Below are positions 25,347 to 37,000 of a DNA stretch of 64,000 bases, one piece after another. Origin of the DNA: Bugulina stolonifera (lineage: Eukaryota > Bryozoa > Gymnolaemata > Cheilostomatida > Bugulidae); assembly GCA_935421135.1 (NCBI GenBank), contig OW285194.1, forward strand, positions 6,212,376-6,276,375, read 5' to 3'. The notes beneath the pieces are model-generated. The model was not told the DNA's origin, ran no database searches, and worked only from the letters and a program-made list of their open reading frames with translations. The position numbers and the translations under genes are program-made. Numbering within the stretch: the first letter of the stretch is position 1; each line of letters opens with the position of its first letter.

Positions 25347-26511
25347 TCTACTACATCTGCTACGCTTAAGTTTTTGTTTGTCTTCTTTTTTCACTGTCAA
25401 AATTATTAATACACAACATACTCTCAACAGGATTCAAGAAAACAGATGTTAAGGTGCTACCATCTGATCTCGCAGTAGAAGGACTATGAAAAGACTACAA
25501 CTCAATGAAGTTCATAATTTGGTCTATTTCACCAGAATGGCGGAATCCGGATAGTTCGAACCTACCTACCTCAAAGACCCTTCTCAGGGCTACCCACATA
25601 TGAGAGACCATTTTTGTTAACTTGTTACAAGATATGCAGTATTTTCTATTTTACTTGCATGGCAATCTGTGTTAAAATTGATGTTAATGCTGCCTGTCCA
25701 TCGCAATTGGTGCACAAGTTCATTTTCACTGCTTTGTCGAAAATCCGAAATCAGTATCTCTTGTTTAAGTGGGGATGGGACACAAGATATTGTTTTTACA
25801 TTGTTTTTAGTTATTTCATCAGATTCCTCACATATTTTTACCCCTAGTCAGTGAAAACTAGCAATGTAAGTCAATTAGATATGCCCGTTGCTAAGTTCTG
25901 AATAGTGTAAACAATAAATTATTGGTTCGAAAACTTTAAACCAGATTTTCTCAGTTCGCCTTTTTATGAAAATCGACAGATATGGGCCCAGTATTATCCT
26001 GATAAAAATTGAACCGTTGGTGCTAGAATAAAAAGGAAAACAGATTTGAAATTCTCATACATTTCTGCATCTGAAAACATAAATATCTCAAAATCTTTGG
26101 GTACCTCCCTATGTCTGATTCTGATAACAGGGGTCACAATTATGGCTAATTCACTACACTGATTAAATTAGTTTTAATCAAGTTCCATGCTGTCATGTAT
26201 ATGTATAGTATAATTACATGCAGTACAACAAGAAAAGTACAGTACAGTACATATAAAAATTTGGTATTGTGTTCTCAGCATTAGGTCTACTGAATGATGT
26301 GGATTTACAATTCCATTACCTCAATTGAGCTAGGATTACGAGAAAGCTGATGTATTGCATAATTATCAGTTGCTTAGGACTGTTTTAGTGTTACTTTAGC
26401 TAAAAATCACTGTCTACTGATCTTCTTGCACAATCTATAATCTATAGTACCTTTACTAACCAATTGGAATCCCAATCGTTTTGCTTATGCACGTGATTAA
26501 AGCACCAGTGT

Positions 26512-27292
26512 CAGTGGCGGATTCAGGAATGGAGTAAGGGTGGTGCAGAATTGATAGTTGGGGCTTTTCTTGAGGTAAAACTTCAGTTTTCATGTGCAGC
26601 GCATTTTGTGCCCTGTCACACTGCATTGTAGCGTCCCATCCAGCTGGGGCTTTGGGGGCGCTGTAAGCCCTCCAACGGGGTCCGGGACAGCGCCCCGGTC
26701 ACCAAGCAAAATCCTGGTATCTGTGGGTCCAGGAGGACCTAAAAGCCAGTTCAGTTCATTCAGTTAAATGAGCTGGTGGCAAGTTGAGTTAGGTTGAATA
26801 GTAGTAACTAACCTATATAATTGTTTTGTTTTAAAGCAAAACGTAAATGATAATAAATAATATATCTATCCAATGAACAATAGAATATAATTATATAAGC
26901 AAAGCGAATAAAAATATTTATCTTTTTATCTATTCTATGAGCCGGCCTAGAAATAAATAAAATAGATAAAACGTTTCTTGTGACTAAGATTTCTCCACTA
27001 CTGCACCTAACAGAGTGACAATGGTGCTCATTCAACTCCAACTAATAAATGGCAAAAATGGTTGGAATATTTATATGGATCAAGAAATATGATAACATAG
27101 CACATGTTTTTGAGCCCCTATGCATTACAAAAATATATTTTTGTGCTCGGTTGACACACACATTTGAATAATTAGCAAAAATTAATCAACAAAACAAAAA
27201 AAAATTAAAAAAAAAAATCAAAAAATCTTTTTTTTTCTGAAATTTTCAGTGGTGCAAATGCACCACTTGCACCACCTCTGGATCCGCCCCTG
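26512..27292. mobile_element. hAT-like non-autonomous element
   Basis: The left end CAGTGGCGGATTCAG and the right end CTGGATCCGCCCCTG form an imperfect inverted repeat of the type seen in hAT elements. AGTGT flanks both sides (26507-26511 and 27293-27297), which is shorter than the usual 8-bp duplication. The 781 bp include a GC-rich block near 26630-26710 and A/T runs near 27190-27235. No transposase is evident. A fragment with a similar end (CTGGATCCACCCCTG) lies near 37420. Confidence 0.7.
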
Positions 27293-27956
27293 AGTGTATA
27301 GTCTCATTCGGCTCACTCTTTGGTAGTTCACTACCCACATATTATTGTATTTATATATTTTGTTAGGTAATATGCATACATTTATATCCTACTAGCCGGA
27401 GAGTTTCTCTGTGTTGTTACATTCAATGCACGGACACAATAATTGTAGAGGTACATTTAGCTGGCTGACCGTATGAGCCTCTCTATCTAATAATGATTAT
27501 CCCCACATGGCAATATGGCGTATCTGTTTCCAGTTGCTTTCATCTAGCGCATCATCAAATGTATTTCTGCAAAAAAAATTCCTATTTTAAAAAGACCTAT
27601 TGAACTATCGGAGAAGAATTTATCTATACAGCAAATGCAGCAGTCTGTCAGGCAAGCATATAAAATATATTTATTAAAGTTGTTCAAACTTTATCAGATG
27701 AGACTGAATCGTCGAGAAGACTATGTACATTACGCATATACATGTACATGGATATGTTGCAATATTCACAGTACTTGTACAATCTGCTTCAGAGTCTTAC
27801 ATTATTATACATTATTGTAGTTATAGCCTTAGTTCATTTCTGCAGAACAGAGCCTTTTGTTGTCAGACTTATATCACCAGGAGTGAACAGGAGGCCATTT
27901 ATTATGCCCAGTAATAAGATGTCCAAGATGGCACATAATATTCTCCCGGTGTCTTA

Positions 27957-28568
27957 TGTTTGTTGAGTTTCTGTTAAAGACCTGGCAGCAAACTCCACTG
28001 ACCTATCCTTTTGAAGTAGCACAGCACCCAGGCTGTGAGCACTGGCATCAGAGGAAGTAGTAATTGGATTTTCTGGGTCAAAATATGCTAAGGCAGAGGC
28101 ATTGAGTACAGTTTGCTTAATTTTTTCAAAAGCTTCTGGTTGTGGTTGTTCCCATTGAAACAGCATCCCTTTCCTACACACCTGACGCAATGGTAAAGTC
28201 AGTTCTGAAAGATTCTTTGTGAATTTGGCCAAATATGCCACAAACCCCAAATAGCTCTCTAATTATTTTTTGTCTTGTGGCACCATCATGTGCTTGGTGG
28301 CATCTAGCTTACCTTGCTGTGGTTGTATACCATTAGCTGTCAATATGTGACCTACCTGGCCTTTGCCTATCTTACTTTTCTCTTTATTGAGTGTGATATC
28401 AACCTGCCTTAATTTCATCAAAACTTGTTTAAGCCTACTGTTATGTTCGCTAAGTGACTGGCCATGTACCAAGATGTCGTCAATGAAGACCTCAACCCCT
28501 GGCACATCTGCTAATGTATCAGTCATCAATTGGTGGAACAGCTCTGGAGCCACACTAATGCTCACAGC
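27957..28568 (-). mobile_element. Decayed Ty3/gypsy-type retrotransposon pol fragment
   Basis: The minus strand encodes the C-terminal part of a reverse transcriptase with the catalytic FIDDIL motif (within EVFIDDILVHG). The start of an RNase H follows in the same frame (DASAHSLGAVLLQ, near 28060). An in-frame TAA near 28263 interrupts it. Neither the N-terminal reverse transcriptase, the integrase nor any LTR is present, so this is a dead fragment of about 0.6 kb. Confidence 0.85.
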
Positions 28569-28599
28569 TAATCTTAATTGTCAATTGTCAATGTCTTAA

Positions 28600-31392
28600 T
28601 TTTATTGATTACATTTATTAAGTAAACACTTTGCACAGCACCAAGTCAATGAATGCTGTTGCACTCTACCATTCCAGTTAGCAAGCTGCATACAGCTATA
28701 ATAAGCTTGCAAGCTAACTACAGATACATTGTATATACTAATCTGTAACACCTAGTGACACTACTCTCACAATAAAGAACCATTTTCTTTAACATAAGAG
28801 TTTTAATAAAGTAGTTACATACATGTATACAGTAACTGTATGCAAACAAACCCTATTCAGTGATTGGCAGTTAACACAGAAGTACATGTAGAACCAAGCT
28901 CATAAACATTTTTCGAAAAAGAAAAATATTGTTACATGCTAAAGTTGAAGCTTGACTGTTTGAGGTAAGAGCAGACAACTTGTGGAATAAAGAGAAGACA
29001 ATTGTTATTTAGTGAATATTCGCTAATCATTCGCTACATAACAAATAACATAATTATACAACTTTTGTTGTTAAGTGCAAATTTATGCCTCTGTAATAAG
29101 AAATCTTCATCCTTTGGTTTTGATACTTTACTGTCAGGGATTTAGTTTCAGAAATGTACATGTACATGTTATAATATTGCACCAAGTTTATATAATTTAT
29201 TGTAATTATTCATCCATTAGAGATGAGTCATTGACCAGCTTTCCATCAAACTAGATTGTTTTGGTTTCCTGGCTATGCTGATATTCACTGGTCAGTCTTC
29301 AATCCAACACAGATAAGATTACATTTTTTACATCTTGAGCTGATATTTGAGACTTTTTGAGGATTTCACAATTTCATGTTGTCGTCATAATGGGTTTTCA
29401 AAAATCATCTATCCAAATCCACAATAGAAAGATAATCTGTACGCTTAAGCTGAGTTCAGATATTACTGAAAGCAGTCCTATATGGACTAGCATAGTTTCC
29501 CAAGATGCCTAATACAATAATTGTAGGTACAGTGTGAATAACATTATGCAATGAGAAGTGTTCAAATTGACACTTTGTTGGCAAAGTAAGATTAACAGCT
29601 CAGAATAGGATAGAATAGAATAGGTTGAAAACAGAGCAAAAACAAAAGAAGTATAAGTATGAGGTACAATGTGACACCACCTCCAGTTTCCTGTATATTT
29701 TAGGTTTTTTAGATATTTGTATGCACTGAGAAGACGTGTTAAACACGCTTTGTTGACATGTGGCTACCTTATAGTTTTAATAAATATATTAATTCAGTTT
29801 AGTAGAAGATAGACAAATGTTATAGTATTTCAGGCTCACAGAATAAAAGTGGATGTGTACACAAATGATCCAATAATTATACTCAGATTATTATCTGCTT
29901 TATGTAAAGAGGAACACACAGACTTCCTTTACTTTGTGATGTTCTGCATTTATTATTGATACAACGTATTCATGTGAGAATTACTGGGGTCAAACTTGTT
30001 TTCTTAATTATGTAGATATTTTCTGAAACTAGTACTTTAACTCCGTCAAGCAAGTAGATATCTTGCGTGCATAACTAGACTTAGAACTTATATAAAATAT
30101 TCCATCTATTTAGAGCAGGGTCATTAGTTCAATACTAGGAAATATCATTTCACATAAAAGCAGTACCTGTCTAGCTGATTGAAACCGAAGTAGGACTAAG
30201 ATATTGTTGCAGATTTTTTCCTTGGATCAATGTGGTCTCAAACCACCACCTCCAGCACTCTACTTAGCATGTGTCTGAAGTCGTAGCCATGATGGCCATC
30301 TCGCTAACCCCAAAAATAAGAAGCCCACACACAGGACTAGGCAGTTCCACCACAATTACTAAACGCATGAAAGCTTAAAAAAGATACCCGGTTGAGGAAA
30401 CAGTATTAAATCTAACACCTTGTTTGGTATGTCATTGATTGCCTCTAGTGACAATAGAAATTAGCGGTAACTAGCTGACAGATGAAGCCTAGAAACTCCA
30501 TGTCCATGTGAGGGAAACTGCTTCCTAATTTTTGTATTTGAAAGCAACAAGCCATCACATACTTCATAATTTTTGGCTATTGAACTTTTACTGCAGTATC
30601 ACTCATAAATATATAAAGTGATGCAGCACGAGTAGAATGTCAATATAAATCTTCTTTTAGGCAGCAACAAACCGCGACTCTAGTTCAATTCAATTCAATG
30701 TGCAGTTAAACTACACGTATGTGGCACAAGATTGAACAAAGCAGTCGGCAAATCATTACTTCCTCTAACACTCTTCCATTTTTTGCAGGTTTAAGGATGT
30801 AGTAAGAGGATTTGTTTCTTAGTATTTCTACATGGATGTTAGACTAAGCCTTATTAATATTTAAGATAAAATCAATAACAGGTCACCAGTCTGGATTATC
30901 TCTGACATCATAGTTATTATAGCAGATATGATTTTAGTTCATAAACAAGGTACCGACGCTGTAGAACAATAGTACAGTGTAGAAACTGTAGACTTTGTTA
31001 TTATTACAAACATAGCCTGGGGTTATACTCGCACCATTCAAAAAAGTAATTGTGTTATTTCCCAATATTATAAATATTATTGTTACCCTACATGATAAGA
31101 CAGGCAACCTGCTGATGGTGTCTTCTTGTCTAGGTGTATCTGGTGCACATAGACAGTTCATATCTTTTTTTGCCGTAGCGTATATGAACACGAACAAGCA
31201 CAGTACATGATGGTACTAGTACATTGTAGCTGTAGCATTAATAGCAGTACAATGTATATGGTGTAGTGTAGTGTATGTATTAATATTACACACAAAACAA
31301 CACATAATCATGTAGATGTATATCTGATATACATGTATATGTAAAGTAATAATACAAGTTGGCGAGAAGTACATGTAAATAAGGCAATATTA
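28600..31392. other. Long stretch without recognised genes
   Basis: AT-rich DNA. Short open frames on both strands have no recognisable motifs. A possible minus-strand exon at about 31195-31085 (CLCAPDTPRQEDTISRLPV) is too isolated to call. No RNA gene or structured repeat was seen apart from ACATGTA motifs. Confidence 0.4.
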
Positions 31393-31487
31393 GACATATT
31401 CAGATATTGCACGCGCAAGCTTTATAAATAGCAATCTGCAGCAATAACAATTTATTTTATTCAATAATATAACGCTAGTTATACACG
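31393..31487 (+). repeat. Interspersed repeat family R, partial copy 2
   Basis: Contains ATATTGCACGCGCAAGCTTT, ATAAATAGCAATCTGC and TTTATTTTATTCAATAATAT in the same order as the copy at 15866-16073. It stops where the other copies continue, so it is truncated. Confidence 0.6.
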
Positions 31488-31597
31488 TTCATCTTCACAA
31501 GAATTTATTGAAAAGTATTGAAGTAATCAGTAAAATTAGTATTGTATCCTTATCAATACCACAAACATGCAGCATACAATCATAACGTGTATGTACA

Positions 31598-31872
31598 TAT
31601 AGCATACAGAGCATACATGTACATGTACATACAGCATACATAGCATACATACAGCATACAACATAGCATACATAGCATACACACATAGCATACATACATA
31701 GCATACATACAGCATACATACAGCATACATAGCATACATACAGCGTACATAGCATACATACAGCGTACATAGCATACATACAGCGTACACACATAGCATA
31801 CATACATAGCATACATACAGCATACATAGCATACATACAGTATACATAGCATACATACAGTATACATAGCAT
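31598..31872. repeat. Minisatellite of CATACATAG/CATACATAC-type units
   Basis: Alternating copies of AGCATACATAC, AGCATACAT and AGCGTACAT fill about 275 bp. Every reading frame on the minus strand is open through it and gives Met/Cys/Tyr-rich nonsense, which is a by-product of the repeat and not a protein. Confidence 0.9.
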
Positions 31873-34004
31873 AATATAATAAATAATAATATGGCAGACT
31901 CTCGTTATCGAGCATGTCGGTGGTATTTTTTTATGTACCACAGCTTAGGTGTGATTTTTTTTATAGTAGTGTGTGAGCTTACCAAGTTCTCACCACCACT
32001 CTTCAGTCACTTCCTGTTAAGAACCCAGCAGAACCCATCTAGATCAATTATGCAAAATCAATATCAAGTATTTCTGAGAGGTCGGGCCTCTTTACTGGGT
32101 ATAAAAAGGGTATAATGGCTCAGTAATGCATATAAGAACTGTACAATTTATATGTAATTATCACTGTATGGTTAGACATGCATAACTATGTAGGTCTGAG
32201 TATCAAGATAGCTAAGTGCAAGAGAACAAGTGTTAGATGAGTAGTGCTGTGGCAACTACTAGGCACTTAGGGTGCTATAAGGTCCATCAGGGTAACTGGA
32301 GTTGTATGTACAGATGTCTTGAACCATTACAATATTACAATATTTTCATGTTTAAATTTAGTTTTTTATGCAATAGTAATTGTATTGCCATCTCTCGTGC
32401 GGGTTGTTGCCCTTTAAAAGTGGTCTCTGGTCCCCTGAGGGCTGCTGGACCCACATTGAAAATTGCTGCACTGGAATAACATATGACCAAAAAAGTTGCC
32501 CATAATGCACTGGACCAATGAAACAACAGGATAGCAATCCAGCAGGTTGTGACTTTGAATAGAAACACTGATAATAGCATTATCAATATAAAAGTCATTA
32601 ATACATAATATATTATATTATTATTATGTTAAATTGCACCATTATATATAATATTATAATTATTAGATTATATTAATAAGTCTATGTCACTATAAGTACA
32701 CACACAAGTACCATGTACAATAACGTTTATTATTTATTTATCATTTAAATCAAGTACAGGATTGAACATTATAATATTTAGTATCGACTTTGTATTCTAC
32801 GAAAATAAGAGACAAATTTCTGTAACTGCGCACAGCATGAAAACAACATTCCATACATTGAGTTATCACTTTAAATTCTTGACATGCGAAAACACATTAG
32901 ACTACATGTATTTAGACAAGGATGAGAGGACATACATGTATCTGTGTTTAGGAGTGGACAATTCCTAAGTAAACCATAGACCAGTAATAGTTGTCTTCTT
33001 GACATGACTGTCTACATTCACTTTTACTCTTTACTTTAGAAAGACAGATAATTCCCTGCGTACTCATGTAGTATCATCCTGTAAGACAAATGGATAACAT
33101 ATTTTAAAACGCTAGTGTAGACCCCAAGCCAAACATAAATGACATTCTGAGTAATCATATTTGAGTAATACTGTTTTCTTTACTTTAAGATAGAGGTTTA
33201 TTTACCTCCTCCGGGGTTAGCAGAAAAATATACGCAGATATGATTTTAATATAATTATGTAATAATAAATACATGTATGTGTGTGTCGCTCGAAGATTAG
33301 TTACAGCCTATCTAAATGACTTGCACACATGTATATGACTCCGAAGGCTGACTACAACATCACTCTTTATGACTCTTTATGAATAATCTGTCTATGAGAG
33401 ATGGTTTTCTACACTTTATGGTAATAATCAATAATAAAATATAATGCAAATATGTTAAAATCGGTTGTAAACACTTGTGTTACAACTGCTTAATTTTTTT
33501 GAACGTTTAAAGAGAGTAAAATATCACATGTGAAGTGTCATATACCACAGTTTTACTAGCTGACACACACAAATTATGAAAACTAATAGGGCTAAATTAT
33601 TTTCAGCATGGTAATTCTTTGCTGTGACACAACGCATTCAGGCTCAACATCCATGTAGAAGTTTCGGTGTAGTCCACGAAATTAAAAATACAACTGTATT
33701 CACTACAAAAAAAACCTTGTCCAAAAGAAGACGAAGGGAAATGTACGATTTATTTGGCCTTTATGACCTGCTACAGCTACCTAATCAATTAACGGCAGGT
33801 CATCAGATACCCTAACGGTAGTTACTAGTTAACAGTACTGTTTGAGAGACTATATTTAAATGTCTGATCAACCAAAATCCGCAGATTTTTGTGAGCTTTT
33901 ATGACAACCGTGTCACCCACACAGATCAGAATACAGCTAATATATTCACTCACTGATTAACAATGCAACCCATGGAAATGATAGTCAGTCGTGTGTCCTG
34001 ATGG
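31873..34004. other. Intergenic, nothing recognised
   Basis: AT-rich region downstream of the tetraspan gene's stop codon at 34005. The short GC-richer segment near 32395-32465 may be a repeat remnant. No gene, RNA or transposon end could be assigned. Confidence 0.4.
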
Positions 34005-37000
34005 CTATTTTCCAAATGACGAGAAAGTAGGGGGTGGTCGTGGCATCTTCATCAACTCTTCAGGTCCTCCAAGTGCTGTAGGCTTTGATTTCTTCCATTG
34101 AGTTTTTAATTTTATATTTGCCGGTGGAGGAGGTGATGATGGTGGTGGTGGCGGTGGTGGCGGCGGTGGTGGTGGTGGCGGTGGTGGCAGTGGTGGTGGT
34201 GTTAGTGGCGGTGGTGGTAGTAATGGCGGTGGTGGTGGTGTCTGTCTTAGATTTGGAGATGGGGGTCGTTGTTGCGGTAAAGACTTCTTTCGTTGAGTTT
34301 TCAGCTTTATGTTTCCTGTTGGAAGAGGTGGTGCAGGAGGAGGGGGTGGTGGAGGTGGTGGAGGTGGTGGTGGTGGTGGAGGAACGGAAGAAAGAGCAGT
34401 TGTTGGAGATTCAAATGGCAGAGCGGGTGGTGAAATTGGAGAAGCTGGCGGCTTGATAGTTGGAGGAGGTGGTCTAGGTGGTGGGGGAGATTTTGCTAAA
34501 ACTGGAGAGGGTGACTTTGGTGATTGAGGCGAAGGTGAAGGTTGATTTACTGCTGGTAATGTTGGAACTGTGGGGCTCACTACAGCAATTGGATCTGGGG
34601 AAATTGTATCACGTTTTATGCCCTGCCTACCTATGGTAGCTTGTACTGGTGGCCCTTCGACAACTGGACTTCTGTGTAACTCATCAATCTTCATCATTCC
34701 TTTAGGATGTCTCAGCCGATGGTCTTTACGCATGTGATAGACTATATAGGCAGCATATAGCAGGTTCCATGACTGCAAATCAGGTATTTTGTATTATAAT
34801 TTAGAGCAATACTGTTAAGGACTGCTTTGGTTACCACACCAATGTTAACTTCATACTTGATTTTCCAATAATTACTAACTCAATATTCCTATATAGCGTC
34901 ATGATGTACTCTGATGGATAGAGGAAAACGTAAAAAAACAAAAAATAAACTTGATTTGAAACTTACCAAAAATGTGAACTCTATATCATTTTAACTAATC
35001 ATTCTTGCTGACAATAACGTAAAGCGTTGCAGGTATACAAAGTGTGACACATTAGTGATACGCTAACTACCACTCGAGTCATGTGGTATGAGAACAAACA
35101 CCAGGCAAAAACAATGCCTTGAGCTATAGTGTGCATGTATGTAGCCTTGAACCATAAGCATTGATGACATCACTGGAATTGTGATGAACCCACAGCTTGT
35201 GTAGCGTATAGTGAGTATAGTGTGGTAACATTGCTCAGCTCCCTGTGCGCACTGATTGCTACCATGATACACACTACCCAAAATTACAGTCCTTAATTAC
35301 AATGCAGAATCAAAAAATCATTGTAGTCTAGTAGCCTCTACCATACTCAAAATATGTATCATAAAACAAAGGAATGATAGATGCATTTTTGAGTTTTAAA
35401 CGATCACCAGCTTAGGCAATATTTGATGTGCACTACATTGAAGCGGTTGCTCCTAGTAAGCAGGCAATAGCCCGACTGATGAGAAATATACTGAACCATT
35501 AAATTGATTCTTAGGCCAGGTTTCCTGTATAACTGAGCATCACTACTTTTTGAGCCCAGAAGTTGCACAGAAGTTTCATCAACTATTAAATCAACATCTG
35601 CATAAAGTACCAAGACCTAACTAGGCATGGCATAGTAACGTTTTATACCATACTTTATCTAAAGTGATGATCTTACCTCCATAAGCAGTGCATTCTAAAT
35701 TTGCTAATTTTATCAGAATATTTTAGCCTGCTGGCAGTTTATATATATCAGGAAGTACAGTTCAGTAAAGTAGTTAGGATGTTGCTATAATAATAATCAC
35801 AATGCTATAAGAATTATTACCTGAATAAAGAACATAGTAAAGTTTATCAGCCAATCCAAATTGGTTCCATATTCAGTTTTATAATACGGTTCCCCTTCAT
35901 TCTTGCTAATAGCTATAAATTACACATTAGCATTAAAAAACTTTGTGAGAAACTGAAAATCTTAGGCGCCTAATACAGAAGAAATAGCAGTTATCGTTAC
36001 CAACTTTCTAATACACGCTACAAGGAAAATGTTAAAGTTTCAAAAAATTATGCAAGGTATTGTTCTTGAACTATCTTTACTTTTATGCCAAGCACTTTTC
36101 CCGGGGTAAACAAAGCAATATTAACGCTGAAAAAGACATTAAACTAAATAAATGCCGTTTCCCTTTAGTCAAGTTTTATTTCTACAATGATTGTTTGTAA
36201 AACTTGTTTTACATACTGCTTTCAAATTCAATGATAATCTGATAATAAAATTCTTACCTCTGAAGAAGGCTCTACATGCAGATACTCCAAGTAGAATGAC
36301 ATAAGCCGCTGTGCAGATTAGATACGGGCCACAGAGAAACCAATATTTGTTCTGAAATTTACGAAACATGAAATTTTAGCGAGGGATTTATCTTTGAGCA
36401 GTCAGAGACCTGTTTCAAATCCATGAAAATACCAGTTTCTGACTCGGGTTTGAACCCGGGGCCTCTACGGCACCTAATTGCTTATCACAGTGAACAGAAC
36501 ATGCTGCCCACTATTAAAAATGCTACCCACTATAAAAATACATCATAATTATATGTAAAAAATGGCCAAAGTCCTCAACATTACAAATCATCTAGCGATA
36601 GCAGATTTTGTATGAACTCGTAGTTTACAATGACCTAAGGCTATACAAATGCTGTAACACACCCAATTGCAACTTGTTAAAGTTTATGTATTTAAAAACT
36701 TTGTTTCTCCCCTCTTAACGCGTTGATAAAATCTTCTATTATTATTATTGTGCTTTGCAGGTATTACTGCAGCGTTCAAATTGTAAACTCATGTAAGTAA
36801 ATATATGTAGGTAGTTAGTTGTGTTTATCTTCTATGGACTGATACTTACTACTATTGTTATTACGAACGCTACCAGACAGGAGATGGCAAATAGAGACAT
36901 GAAAACCACATTAAAAACTTTGTTGAAGAGGAAATATTCTACAATAGAGAAGAGTGAATACATTTAAGACAAGAAGCAAATCACATAATTTCATCTTTCA

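Larger units (their letters stand above)
23586..26140 (+). mobile_element. 2.56-kb TIR transposon, copy 2 (inverted relative to copy 1)
   Basis: Starts ATTGTGACCCCTGCTATCAG and ends with the near-inverse CTGATAACAGGGGTCACAAT. It is flanked by TA on both sides (23584-23585 and 26141-26142), as expected for a Tc1/mariner-like TA target. It aligns end to end with copy 1 on the opposite strand. On the plus strand there are exon-like blocks with sensible splice sites, but no intact transposase could be recognised. It is either a non-autonomous element or one whose gene has decayed. Confidence 0.85.

Noticed and set aside
31495..31941. Three overlapping Met/Cys/Tyr-rich open frames
   Set aside because: They are translations of the minisatellite, open in every frame because the unit lacks stop codons.
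34085..34527. Plus-strand frames rich in Val/Ala or Gly
   Set aside because: They are the antisense shadows of the poly-proline exon on the minus strand, which joins in phase to five other exons.
36441..36500. A functional tRNA gene on the minus strand
   Set aside because: The T-arm is excellent but the D-arm and acceptor stem are not. A SINE head is more likely.
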